Of a DNA stretch of 64,000 nucleotides, positions 44,211 to 56,938 are shown one piece after another (positions within the stretch are counted from its first letter, which is position 1; every line of letters starts with the position of its first letter). A program made the position numbers and the translations under genes. Source of the stretch: Membranipora membranacea (Eukaryota; Bryozoa; Gymnolaemata; Cheilostomatida; Membraniporidae); NCBI GenBank assembly GCA_914767715.1, contig OU612071.1, forward strand, positions 6,369,493 through 6,433,492. Direction: 5' to 3'. The notes beneath the pieces are model-generated. The model saw nothing but the letters and a program-made list of their open reading frames with translations. It searched no databases and had not been told where the DNA came from.

Positions 44211-46268
44211 AGAGGGGGGGGAAGGCTCATACAAGTCCAAGGAGTTTACTCATTACTCCTCGCTTTGTTGTTTGTCGGTGGTGGCATGTTTAGGTGGGCA
44301 ACTCTCGTGCAACTAATTGTCTAGAACTGTTATTGCTAATCTACTATGGCTACATGTAGGCCTACATACTTTACATTGTAAGGAAATGCCCCCTCTCTTT
44401 ACTACAACTACACTACAGCCTATGTAGGCTGGGTCTTGTATTTGTATAAAGTGAGTGCATAGGCTTTGCCTCGGCGCAACTGACGGATCATTATTGCTTT
44501 ATGTCAACCATTCCCAACTGTCTGAGACTGGTGGGGTCACCCTTAAATACAAACAGCAAAACTATATACATATTAGTATGCACTTTATTTACTGATCAAG
44601 CATACGCATATAAGACCAAGTGGTACATCATCATCTAGCTTAGTAGGCGAGACCTGCTTTTAGCTTCGTTCGAGAATTGGCCACTAATCAATTGAACTAT
44701 GCTCACTCTTGTGTGAACTATTTGCGAACAGATTTATCTAAGGAGCGAGGATATTGAGCATTTAAGTTGTAATGATCTTTTGGTTTACAAAGCACAGCTC
44801 ATGCTAATTGAAATATTCCCTGGTCTATAATGTAATAAAGAATATACCAACCCCGATCACCAGAGGAAGGAAACCAGTGCAGACCTTGCCTTTTGCCAAT
44901 GGTATCGAATTCAAATGATTTGTTGGCTGTACAGAGTCTCAACTGCGTCACAGTGGTCATTTCATTATAATAAGCAGTGATCGGGGAGGGGGGCGGATTG
45001 CGTATAATATTACATGTGTGGGCTCTTTGAGTTGCAAGCATGTACTTCGCCTTAATTCAAGGTCAACCACTGACAACCATTGGTTATAGTGGTCTGTAGT
45101 TGGAGAGTAGAGAAATTGGTTACTGAGAGAAACTAGACCATTGCCAGCTTGCACACAATTGCAAAAGTTTCCCAAATGTAAATCTTCATCAATAGAATGG
45201 TGTATTCAAGTGTTGTAGCGGTACTAGCTCTCTAGAGTATAACACTGGTTTAATTATTCGTCTTGTTAATTAAGAATAAAGTAGATAGGCCTAGATACAA
45301 GAAATGACTCCTTTTGATTGCAGATTTTTTTGTATTTTAGTCTACATTGTAAAGCAACACAGACCGCAGAATAGTACTGAGAACAGTACAATGAAGAAGA
45401 GAGTGTTTGGGTGGTTTATAGCAGATGTGATACAACTCGTAGTATCAATAGTCGTTCAGCTTACTCAATTCAAACAGGTAAGCAGACAATCAAATTTTCA
45501 ATTTCGGTTGTAAAATTTGATTAAGTTGCAGCAGGGAACTGACCCAGAAAGGCTTGAAATGGCTGGTGTTATAAGCATCGATATGTCCACTGTTACACTT
45601 GCATCAAGCATCGTTAGTAATATAATGATATAAATGTCAGGTGATATGTGTAGGCTAACTGATGATAATTGCGTCGGTGTAATCGTTGAAGTATCATGGC
45701 ATAAATTTGGTAAAAACTGCTTGAACACTGGCAGGCCTCAGCAAGAATTTTTCATTGAAGCCGGCCAGTTAGTGTAATTAGGAGTTCAGTGACTATCGGA
45801 GTTGTGCTCATTTTTTCATGGAGGGAACAACTCATTCCATCTCGCAACATCAAGTCACCTCTTCCCTATATTCCACCCTCCTTGCCACAGCTCATTATCT
45901 TGAATGATCATTTTAGTAACAAATTTGCTGGCGTTATGTGCTGATCAAACCTATAGATCGAGTGTTTCCATTCCAAGACACCAGATATAAAATTTCACAA
46001 ACTTCTTCACCAACGGCTGGCAAATCTGTTTCCATCATAGGGATTGTAGATTTAACCAGGTCTTTAAGTGTTGTGTTATTTGTAATTTGGCAACATGCTA
46101 GAATCAGGCTCTCAATGCAGAGAAAATTGAAGGGTCCAGGGATGAACCTTGTAGCAGCAAAGCCTTGTTATAAGACTGCAAATAATTTGAATGCAAATAA
46201 TGTACTTAGGACATTGGAATGTATTATATTCATACTTTATCACATCATCAACTAAATATTTGTTGCAG

Positions 46269-46373
46269 AGAATACAGGAGAAAGACTGATTCAGTATGGC
46301 ATGATAATGGCAGAGTTACGCATCAAAACCTTTGGTGGTTTGAATTCTGTCCTGAGAAATCTTGATGTACCAA
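46269..46373 (+). CDS. possible orphan exon, unknown product
   Basis: Between an acceptor (TATTTGTTGCAG) and a strong donor (CCAA|GTGAGTG) one frame is open: NTGERLIQYGMIMAELRIKT then FGGLNSVLRNLDVP. The amphipathic, well-mixed composition is protein-like. I do not recognise the family and found no partner exons, though sequence near 46060 is partly duplicated near 47590. It could be an exon of a gene extending outside the repeats, or a relic. Confidence 0.35.
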
Positions 46374-46530
46374 GTGAGTGTCTGAGTGTCAAATAGTTAC
46401 ATTATTATGATTCATGATGGCTCATGATATACTCTTCGCTACCCTGACGCAGTGATCATTTGTATTTGATTGTCCAAATCAAGGATATCATCGGTAGCCT
46501 AATTGGTAACCATATCTCATACTCATTGAA

Positions 46531-46640
46531 AGACCCCCCTCCCTCCCTCCCTTCACCTGCTATCTACCTTATCAACCTAATTAGTGGTTAACTAATTAGT
46601 TTGATAAGGTAGATTGCAGGTGAAGGAAGGGGGGGGGTGA
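46531..46640. repeat. foldback hairpin, ~50-bp arms
   Basis: CCCTTCACCTGC.ATCTACCTTATCAA.CTAATTAG pairs with the inverse on the other side of a 6-8 base loop (TGGTTA). Outer C-rich and G-rich runs extend the stem. Few mismatches. Confidence 0.8.
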
Positions 46641-47239
46641 ATGAAATGATAATGAAATCTGTCTCTTAAAGTATTGTCAATTGTTCGATTGTGGTTATCA
46701 TGGGGCATTTAACTTCCCAACATATGTTGGTGTGTGGGTAATTCTAGGTCACAGGCCCTAAAAAAAATTAAACAGCATAAAACTTGTTTCTAATTTATAG
46801 TCAACTAAACGTATAGCCTTGGGAGTAAGTATTAGCTAAAGTTTAGTTTAGCTAGTCTTGAGATGACTTAATGTAAGCTAGCATTAAATTTTGGCTAGTG
46901 AAGGTTGAAGTCCATAAAAAGAAAAAAAGGGTGGGCGTATGTTTGCTACTCTTGAAGTTAGCTTTTTCAAGCCTGCGCAAAATGAAGAAAATTTCCTCCT
47001 ATGAATACTTTACTCCTCTATGGAACTTTTTATGAGCATTATATCTGCTTGATTTTGATTACTGTACCTTACATTTTAGAATGTACTTGAGGCATTGGAT
47101 TAGCAGGATGTTGGCACCTATTGACATTTGACTACCGCGTCAAACAACTTGAAGGCAGTTAGTGTAGGAAGAACAAGTATTCATCAGATAAAGTGGTAAG
47201 CTACTCTCACACTACTCTGTAAGTCTACTCATTCTTGTC

Positions 47240-47361
47240 GACTGAGTAGTAGAGTAGTACTCTACTACTCAGTCGTGAAGAATGAGTAGACTAACTAAGA
47301 AGTCTAGCTAGTAACTGTCAGTTATTATCACTACTAGTAGCCTTCAGTAGTTTGCCAATCA
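47240..47361 (+). repeat. diverged copy of one palindrome arm
   Basis: Shares ATGAGTAGACTAACTAAGAA and most of the following 70 bp with 43088-43171, including sequence just outside the palindrome. No inverted partner here, so this is a single-arm relative of the 43104-43318 structure. Confidence 0.7.
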
Positions 47362-50300
47362 GGGGTGTCTTTCAATTAGAAAGAGCGATACTTTACTAAA
47401 GCAATTTATCACTATCGCATCACTCGAAATTATTGCCCACTTGGTCTTTCAATTAGACAAAATCACTCCCAAATCGCTCGCTCAGAATGTATATAGTTCA
47501 ATCATTGACTGAACGATTTGAAAGTGAGATCCCTAGCAGGTATTGCTCACTCACCTGGTGAGCGATCAGATTGTGATTTTCGATTTTAAGTGTTGTGTTA
47601 TTTGTAATTTGTTAAAATGTTAGAATCCGGCTCCAAACGCAATGATCTCAGTGCCCTAACTTCATATCTAGATAGGGTGAAAGAAAGAGGGCTTACACGG
47701 TTTTCATCAGTAATAATACATCTGGTAAAAAAATCCAAAACTAAGAATTGCGAAAAAAATTCATCCTCAGCCATTCATATTTGTTGAGCCGACCTCAGCT
47801 GTTTCAGGGGAAACAATTGGTCCATAGTCAATAAGTTATATAATATGTGCCGAAATGTGAGTTGCTGGCAGTCAATGTAACATTGTGGATACCCTAAGAG
47901 AGTTAAGTATTTGCAGCAGGGAAAATTCACAAATAGCTACATTTAAAGCAAGCTAACATTTGCTCTCATTTCTTCATATAGACTCCCTACTCCGCTAGAG
48001 GAGTAATTTACTGCAAATCATCTTTAGACAACTATCCTGAATATTATGTAAGATCAAGTTTATCGTCCTATTGTATTTAGAGTGATATATGAATATCTCA
48101 AAAAACTCAATATTCACACCCGTATATATATATAATATGTGGTTTTAGATCAGAAGATGATTTGATGGTATTCAGTAGCTAATAAACCATGGCTTCCCGC
48201 CAGAAATTGCCAGAAGATTAAACCGTGAGTTACTTCAATACCATTGGACCCCACTTTCAATGATGGGATTACTCTAGTGGAGTAATGTTAGTTCAATAGG
48301 AAAAGTTTGCATTTCGAGAAAATGGCTTGAAGTAATAAAATTATGGCTAGCCAACATTTTCTCAACTCCGTCACTTGACATTACCTTCCAGTGGGTGACC
48401 TCACGTTCAAAGTTTTAACATACTTGGGTTTTAATGAGCTCATTGGATGGTTGTGACAGGGTTGTCACATCCAATTCTTGAGAAAGGCACCCAAGTGCCT
48501 TCGGAGTTCACCTCTATTACAAAAACTAAGTGCAGACAACCATTGCAGTACTAACAGTCTGCTGAATAACAATAAAAAAAGCATGGCTGTAAATGCTGTT
48601 GGCAAATTCCCACATGATTATAATATAAGTTGTATGTCAATTAAAATATTTTCATCCCTGCATTTCCGGTTGCTCCAATCCTAGTAAAATCCAAGTAAAA
48701 CGATGTTGTCTTGTGTTGATGGCTGGAGGGAGAGCAGCTCCAAATATATGCAAATTAGATTAAAATTTCTCTTGAGGTAGAGAATGTTTTACTTTTTGTC
48801 ACCATGCTCAGTAAATAACCTAACAAAGAGTCAAGTAGATGTCGAGCACATAGTGCTTGCTTTCCAATCTAGTCAATGCAATGTCACAGTGTATGTTATG
48901 TCATTATCCCTATCGTTTTATCCAATTTTTCTGCATTTGGAATCGCTTCTGGTGTCACCAGTAAAATGGGAGGAACTTGAAATGTAGGCATTTATCACAG
49001 AACTTGTAATGGTTCTGGATCAAAGAAAGAAGAAATATGTCTTCATCCAACCAACTTAACATTATTGATCGCCAACCACCCAACCAACGCTACTCCATAT
49101 TGAAAAGTTTCCCCACTCCTGATTGCTAAAATTAATTATTCTGAGCCATGATTTTTGCGTCATATTGTGTACTCTGATCTAAACTTCAACAGTGCCTCTG
49201 TTAGAAGGGAATTAGTGGGTGGGGTTATTGTATGACACCTGAAGCTTTTAAACAAACCATCGGAGTGAGCATTTGCTAATGTTGTTTCACCTTGGGCCTG
49301 ACACTGAGCTTATATATATTATATCTGCTTTCGCTTTGCATACTTTTGTCTTTTGTGATAGTATGGTACTTCAAAAAGTGCTGTTTTGATGTGGCCGCGT
49401 GGGCCTACATACATCTCAATTCGGAGTTTAGTGGACAGTCATAGCTTCATCATATTCTATAGACGGCATACAATAGATAGCTGTCAAGAGGTCATTTCTC
49501 ACAGATATACTCATATATGGTGTCCCAAACTCCGCACATAATTTTTTTCTACAACAATTTTACCGTTTTTTTGACTTCACAACATGAAATTTCTACATAC
49601 AAGATTATTTTTTACAGTTTTACTATTTGGAGGAGTGAACGTAGAATGGGGACAGTGACTCAGAAGATATACGACAGAGCATCATACTCAGCAGTTTTCT
49701 CACACCTTGTCACCCACCACCAATAACTCCAGCTTCAAAGAAGCACACTCTGCTGATGCTCTCTTTGTTACACTTGGAACTGAAGTTGTGAAGACACCAA
49801 TGACAAATACCCCCCCCCCCCCACCCAAGGTATGTATGGGCTTGAATGATCACCAATGCTTATCTATCAATATTTTGGGAGTCACCAGCAAAATTATTAT
49901 GTCAAACAATGTAATCCTCTGATTCATGATTGTTGCTACATCACTTAGACGCGTATTATATATAGTTTTTTTTGGTGATGGGTTGCGGTAAATATCGAAT
50001 ATACCAAATATATCAAATTGAGGATACTTTAGCCAGCGACACGTTGACACCCTCCCCCTAATTTAGCCACAATCGCTCTGAAAGTATGACACGGTGATTG
50101 ATATACATTTTTCTTCTTTTCAGACTATAATTGAGACTCATGGTGGTATAGAGCGGACACCAGTCATGACACATCAAATATGCACCATAAGCACCTCCTC
50201 CGATAGTGAACTGTCACAAAAGTCACACTCTTATATCTGCGCAGCACTATGTTGTCACTGCACACTGTTGAATCGATAGATCAAAAAGTAGTGCCACATA

Positions 50301-51313
50301 AACTTTCCCCATATGGTAATTGATAGGGATGGGCACATGCTCTCATTTTATCAAAGTTTCAAGCTGTTCAGTGTTCACATTTGTATTGATATATCAATTG
50401 ACTTTAGGGCATTTCTTGCGCCTAATGGTATTTTATAATCCTGTTGACAATCGCAGGAGGCCTTCTAGGGTTGTTGATTGTGAATGCCAATGTTTTGTGG
50501 GTTAACATATGCAAGAATAACATCTAAACTTTTTAGTATTTTCTACTGATTCAATTTTTTTTTTGGACAGTTTATTGTAGCGCACACATACATATTGAGG
50601 TTTGATCACAGCAATGAACTCCCTCTTCATTGATCACAGAATGGTTTCTCAGGCATTGTGTTTAGCAATGGCAGGCAAATTTACAAGTCGGTTTATCCCT
50701 GTGTTAAGCTTCTTATGGCTCATAGAGGGTTGCAGTTAGGTGGGAATCGGTGCTGCTAATACACATTTTTTGGTTAGTGAGGTCCAAGACTACTATCCTG
50801 GTTAGTAGTTAGTACAAGGCAGTTTAATATTTTTTAGAAATTAGTACAAAGCAGCTTACCAATTGATAGAGGATTATAGTACGATGGCACTGCTTGCATA
50901 AACTTTGCTAATATTGAACCCTCCTTGCTATAATCATCACCATGGTAGTATCATTGCTCGTAAAGAGTTAGTTTTTTTTTTATTTCTCATCTAAACAAAA
51001 TTCCCTGTCCAGTGGTACAAATTAGGATTCTGTAAGACCGGTGTGAGAGTATTTGTGTTCAGATATATACAAAATAAGTCTAGTTGTACACTTTTTTGTG
51101 TGTTTCAACACCTCATCAATCATTTCAGTTATTGCTGGGTGGTTAAAAGTTATATAGATAGATCAGGAATCTTGTTTAGAAGAAGTTTATTTAAACTTTC
51201 CTTCTACACCCTCTAGATTTTAAGATATATCAATTTTTACAACCCCTTATCATTTTTAGGAATTTCAACAAGAATAGCTAACCAGAGGGATTATATAGAT
51301 GACACACTAAGGG

Positions 51314-53309
51314 TTAATCTACGCTCCTTGGGATTTTTTAGCGTGGATGGCTTTCATTAGCTGTTTGTTGGATGAAGATGTTCTGGGCATGGAGCGCAAG
51401 CTCTGAATTTTATGGAATGTGGGTAGAGAGAAGCAAGGGTAAATCAAACCAAGGAGTAACAGCTTCCCCTGTTACTTCTTGATCAAAAAGACCTATAGTT
51501 CAATGACACAATAGAACTCGTTTGTATGGAATGTCTGATGGTCACTGTAAATTCTAAATATATCAATGCAGGCGATAATATTAAGCTGATAGCTTTGAAA
51601 GATTATCTGCTACAAGACTGTCCAGGCAATTATTTATCGCTCTAAATCTTAACTAATCTGGCAACCCAGCCGCCAGTCTAAGCTACCGGTCTCATATATA
51701 ACAGAATAAATATCAGTGTGTGTATTCCTTTGGCAGGAATTTGTTGAAATGATTGGAACAAGGAGTAAAAGTACTCCTTGATTGGAACTCCAGACTATAG
51801 CTGCATTGTGGAAATCCTGTCGTAATGGTCGAAACTTCTAGGAAATGTTGGTAGACCACATGGAACTGATGCATCGATGTTGTTTCACTCAATTACATGC
51901 AATTGATTTGAAATTAAATGCTAAAAAAATTAAACCTTTTTAGTTGAAAATTGTATTAATCTGGAGTAGGTTGGTGAAATCAGTCTTGATATTCATTGAT
52001 AAACCTTTAGGTTGAAAGAACTTTCAACATACCAAACTTTTCAATGCATGCATTCAATGGCTACAATGTACAGTTCAATCTGCCTGATCACTTTCAATGG
52101 GATTAGCTTATTGAATTGAACAAGATTCTCAGTGTCTATTTGCCAATTGTTTACCTTTTACTTGACATCAACATCTTAGCCAAGCAGCTGAGTTCAAGCA
52201 TAATTGGATGTATTGTTGTTATCCAAGTTGTTTACCCATGAAGTCATAATCAAGATAAGCCAGTCAGAATGTTAATTTTGTTGACATTGGCATTCATAGG
52301 CAACCTGCACAGAACTACCAGTAGATTTAAAAATGGTTAACCCTTTGGGTAAACACACAGATTATCGTAATGAGCTAGCAGCAGATTATCAAGAGCTGAG
52401 CCAGATACAACCACTGTATGTTGTATCGGGCTCAGCTCTTGTAGTTGACCAAGTAGCAGAGGAAAATCAATGAAACACCGGATAATAAGGGCGCAAGAGA
52501 TTTTTGCAAAGCAATCTCATTTTTGGCATAGTTACTCTGTACTATGATGAGCTTGGAAGCAGAGTTTGGTGAAATAATTTGATGAAAATATACAAATGGA
52601 ATTTGGTCAACCATCTAGTATTTTTCATAAAAGGTTAAAACTTCCCGCCCCCTCACTCTTCTGTCAAAAAATGATCATGATTGTACTTTCACCAAACAAC
52701 CATCATTGTAAACTTGTACATTCGCAAAATTAAAAACTCACCGCATTCATTATCAGCGGCAAAAGACATGAAGTAAGGTCAGCTTACGATGACATCCTGT
52801 CTCTCTAATTCCACAAGTTTGTCATGATGACTTGTTACAAGTGCAATGGAATGTGTGTGTAGAATTAACTACCAGCGACAATTAATTCGATAATTAAAAG
52901 TTTTGACAAGGAATATTGAGGTAATTAAGTCATTATGCCTGTTAAAGGCTAACCTCCCTGCTTGTGGCACACAAGCTGACAGCTTAAAATGTATTACTGT
53001 AACCGTTGTTGTCTTGTCACTAGCCTAACATTTAAATACTATCTGTACTAGTGCCAACACCTGCTAGGGAACTACCATCCAAGAGTGAGAGAGAAAAATG
53101 CCACAATTGCTTCCTGTACGCCATATAACTGAGATGGCTGGGAATGATAAAGTTTAACATCAAGAGCTCCTTTGTAGACAGGTAATGAATGTATACCAGG
53201 TTTACAATAGATTTACCTTTGCCTCATTTTACCCACATACCGTAGCATTCAGAGCTAAATCCTTGCTCAGAGCCATTCAATCTCAAAAATCCCAAGGAGC
53301 GTAGATTAA
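51314..53309. other. 25-bp inverted repeats 2 kb apart
   Basis: TTAATCTACGCTCCTTGGGA plus TTTTT at 51314-51338 is exactly inverted at 53285-53309. They could be termini of a roughly 2-kb DNA element or two dispersed repeats. No transposase frame is visible between them. Confidence 0.45.
52390..52441. repeat. 22-bp-arm hairpin
   Basis: CAAGAGCTGAGCC.GATACAAC at 52390-52411 and its inverse at 52420-52441 with an 8-base loop and one mismatch. It could be a small foldback or structured RNA; no context supports either. Confidence 0.7.
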
Positions 53310-53424
53310 GACTATGCCAATAATCAGTATTAATACTGCATGCTTTGACACCAAGTATGTTTTCTAGCCAGGGGCGTATATTCTAAAAAATTTCACTCAC
53401 TGACTTTTTAGAGATGAGCATAAT

Positions 53425-53500
53425 GATCGGGCACAGCCCGATCCACACGCCGTAGGCGTGGCGGGGAGGGGCGCTTAAGCTTAAGCTTAAGCGCCCTCCC
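53425..53500. repeat. three adjacent GC-rich hairpins
   Basis: GATCGGGC-ACA-GCCCGATC (53425-53443), CACGCC-GTA-GGCGTG (53446-53460) and a longer palindrome GCGCTTAAGCTTAAGCTTAAGCGC with G-rich and C-rich flanks (about 53464-53500). The GC content is far above the neighbourhood. Confidence 0.75.
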
Positions 53501-53652
53501 ACCACGGCAATTTTTGCATATCGGTAGCAAAATAGTGCAAGCAGAGAGGTATTTCAATAGCTCACTGACCTGTTGGGTACTTTCAGAAAACAACTCAATA
53601 GCAGTAGAAGATTACGGTAAAAATGCTCCAGTTATAAAGCATCCATTTGAAA

Positions 53653-53738
53653 AAAAACTGACCCCGAAAGGATTCGAACCCACAACAATCTTATTAACAG
53701 TGATTATTAGGCAGACGCTCTACACACTGAGCTAATAT
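53653..53738 (-). repeat. tRNA-like sequence (SINE head or tRNA pseudogene)
   Basis: On the minus strand, an A-box-like TTAGCTCAGTGTGTAGAGCG is followed by B box GGTTCGAATCC. The arms pair only in part, and no clean anticodon loop or terminator is seen, so a functional tRNA is unlikely. Confidence 0.45.
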
Positions 53739-54339
53739 GAGTGCTAATATACACCACTGTTTCTAGCATCAGTCAGCATATTTTCGGTAGTTCTGTGGAG
53801 AATATGGCCTCATTCGCATATCACTTTTCTCCACTTAGGCATGTAGGGCGATTAATACAAAGTAGATCCTCGCTCAACTGGTGAGCGATGTTGTACTTTT
53901 TTATTAGTAGCAAAGTTTTGTGATCATTCTGCTAGCATAATTTAGCTGATGTATTCTATTTATGCAGTTGCTGCCTACATTCTCAGATTGCACAAGATAT
54001 AGCTTAGGGTAGGCCTACAGTACAACACAGAAGAGTTGAACATAGGTATTTTGTGGGCTCATCATACTCAATACTAAGAGTTGTGCTTACAAAAATTGTG
54101 AGGAGGACAATTCGAATGGAATGCTTTCATTGTAGCAGCTAACTTGCCTGGTCATCTAAATACAAACTCATTGAATACAATGTCAATCCAAGTATATAAT
54201 ATTGACTAGAACTGGGCTAGAACTGTAAAGGATTATACTATAACAATACAATAAAAATAAAGAATGTAGTTTATTTGGCAGGCAGGGTTAATTATACAAT
54301 AATGTTGCTGGTTGGGTAATGATATATGGGGCATGAAAC

Positions 54340-56060
54340 TCAGTGTATGTCCTGAAAATCTGAGGTCTTTAGCTCAATAATTGCTTATTATGCCAGCTAC
54401 AAAAGAAGCTTTCTCTAAAGCATCACAAATCAGTAAAATAATGTGTAGGCACATTTTCTTTTTAGCAGCAGCATGGCTTCGAATGGTCTGACACCACAAA
54501 TTTTTATATCATTGGATTGCTCATCTTCTGAGGAACACAGTGGTTACTTTTTTTAGTAAACAAGGAAAATATCTATTAACATATCGAAAGCTTTATGGAA
54601 AACAGTTAAAAAATGATATAAATTGCTGCCCTGCTGCCGGCTTATGTATGCAATTATTCCACTTTCATGGGGGCAAAGAAATTCACAGTTTTTGAGTGTG
54701 TCCTGAAAATCTGAGGTCTGTAGCTCAATAATCGCTTATGCCAGCTACAAAAGAAGCTTTCTCTAAAGCATCACAAATCAGTAAAATAATGTGTAGGCAC
54801 ATTTTCTTTTGAGCAGCAGCATGGCTTCGAATGGTCTGACACCACAAATTTTTATATCATTGGATTGCTCATCTTCTGAGGAACACAGTGGTTATTTTCT
54901 TTAGTAAACAAGGAAAATATCTACCAACATATCGAAAGCTTTATGGTAAACAGTTAAAAAATTATATTAATTGCTGCCCTGCTGCCGGCTTATGTATAAA
55001 ATTATTCCATTTTCATGGGGGGCAAAGAAATACACAGTTTGTGAGTGTGTCCTAAAAATCTGAGGTCTGTAGCTCAATATTTTCTTATGCCAGCTACATA
55101 AGAAGCTTTTTCTAAAGCATCACAAATCAGTAAAACAATGTGTAGCCAAATTATCTTTTGAGCAGCAGCATAACTTCTAAAGGTCTGACAGCACAAATTT
55201 TTATATCATTGGATTCCTCATCTCCCGAGGAACATAGTGTAAATTTTTTTAGTAAAAAAGGAAAACATCTTCCAACATTTCGAGAGCTTTAGTGAAAACA
55301 TTTTGAAAATGATAAAATTGCTGCCCTGCTGCCGGCATATGTATGCAACTACTCCATTTTCACGGGGGGCATTTTTTGAGTATGATCTGAAAATCTGAGG
55401 TCTGTAGCTCGACAACTTATTTTGTTTGCAACAAAAAAGGCTTCCTCTTTACAATCATTATGATTTATAGCCATATTGAGAGTATAAAAAATTTGGCACC
55501 AACTCGAACCCAGAGCTCTGCGTTGACGAAATAGAGAATTATCCACTGAGCTACACAGACATGTTGTATCAAAATAAGAGCGTCTGCCTTAAATTTAGTG
55601 GAGCATGAATTCTGTATTACAATAATTACATTACATTACTGATGATGAATACACACACAATCAGCATATTTGTGCACAGCTAAATCATCGCAAATCAATA
55701 AAATAATATAGAAGCACATTTTCTTTTGAGCAGCAGCATGGCTTCAAATGGTCTGACACCACAAATTTTTATATCATTGGATTGCTCATCCTCTGAAGAA
55801 CATAGTGGTTATTTTCTTTAGTAAACAAGGAAAATATCTACCAACATATCGAAAGCTTTACGGAAAACGGTTAAAAATGATATAAATTGCTGCCCTGCTG
55901 CCGGCTTATGTATGCAATTATTCCACTTTCATGGGGGGCAAAGAAATACACAGTTTGTGAGTGTGTCCTGAAAATTTGAGGTCTGTAGCTTGATAACTTT
56001 TTATGCCAGCCACAAAAGAAGTTTTTCGCTTTATAATTTATATGAATTTTGGCCTTTTCG
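54340..56060 (+). repeat. tandem array, ~350-bp unit, about five copies
   Basis: The phrase CTGAAAATCTGAGGTCTGTA (or a near match) recurs near 54353, 54703, 55052, 55388 and 55970. Units share blocks such as GCCAGCTACA.AAGAAGCTTT, CACCACAAATTTTTATATCA and TGCTGCCCTGCTGCCGGC. The fourth interval is about 230 bp longer because it contains a tRNA-like sequence near 55500-55570. The first two units are nearly identical and the later ones more diverged. Confidence 0.85.
55500..55572 (-). repeat. tRNA-like insertion in the tandem array
   Basis: Read on minus: an A box of the form TGTAGCTCAGTGGATAA and B box GGGTTCGAGTT, about 70 bp in total. Probably a tRNA-derived SINE head that entered one unit of the array. 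The acceptor stem is poor. Confidence 0.45.
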
Positions 56061-56154
56061 AGATGTGGAGATAACTCGGGTTCACAAAATTACCTTATAT
56101 GCCCTGAGTAGGAGTTATGTCCCCCCACATATAATGCAAAAACAAAACACCTTT

Positions 56155-56300
56155 TAATATCTAAATTTGACCACTACAACTGGGTACACCCGGTGAATTT
56201 TACCGAAGAAATATCCATGAAGTAAAATATGCGATCAGTTTCCTGCCATCAAAGATTGTCCGTGCCATTATTTTATAGAGCAGTTACAGCTAGGCTGTTT
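56155..56300 (+). repeat. dispersed repeat, partner at 41295-41445
   Basis: Matches the reverse complement of 41295-41445. It lies between the 350-bp array and the TRIM gene. Confidence 0.6.
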
Positions 56301-56774
56301 CTGGCCTAATAGGTTTAGGAATACTGATTTCTGATTGGTCAATTTATGCCTCCATATATCCCAAAGTCGCCGATGTATCATTGAGGATGAGTTTACACTA
56401 TTACTTTGATATTTCTTCCTGTGGCCATTTCCTCATTTTCAGGTTACTTAGTAACGAGGTAATTGCCATTTGTAGTCCGATGTTTTGCAATCTGAAATTA
56501 TTCAGTATACAATACTGTCATACACATAGGCAATGCATCTGTACAGTTTGCATGTTAGGTGCCTGATAAGAAACCTACGTGAATAATGTTATCTATCTCG
56601 AATTATGAGAGCCGTAGAGATTGAAGGGCAAAATCAGCAATGAGTCAATTTCTCTATCTAACAGTTATGACATGGCTTGATCATGATGTATCCATTGATA
56701 TCAGCGTAGATCAAGTTATTCATGTAACAGTGATGGGTACACTGTAGTACTATGTGTCCAGTCGATCAGGAGAA

Positions 56775-56938
56775 ATGGCCAAATCCGCTGAGCGAAGAGA
56801 AACTTTTCTGGAGTGCTCTCTCTGCTTTGAGAACGATGAACTGAAGAGGCTACCGTGTCATCCTGGACACATATTCTGTGTGAAATGTTTGACTAAGGAT
56901 TCTGAGGTCACCAAGGTTATCAAGTGTTCTCTATGCAG
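56775..56938 (+). CDS. TRIM exon 1, RING finger
   Basis: The ATG in AGAAATGG has a fair context. A frame extends seven codons further upstream without an ATG, and an out-of-frame ATG lies at 56752. RING cysteines and histidine are C14, C17, C28, H32, C35, C38, C51 and C54 (CSLC ... CHPGHIFCVKC ... CSLC), a C3HC4 pattern. The donor GCAG|GTAAGT is ideal; phase 2. Confidence 0.85.

Larger units (their letters stand above)
40783..56750. other. right flank, repeat-rich, no certain gene
   Basis: AT-rich sequence full of inverted repeats (entered separately). Open frames are short and match nothing I recognise. One exon-like segment at 46269-46373 is the only coding candidate. Poly-C tracts occur near 43567-43588 and 49808-49822. 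Confidence 0.55.
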
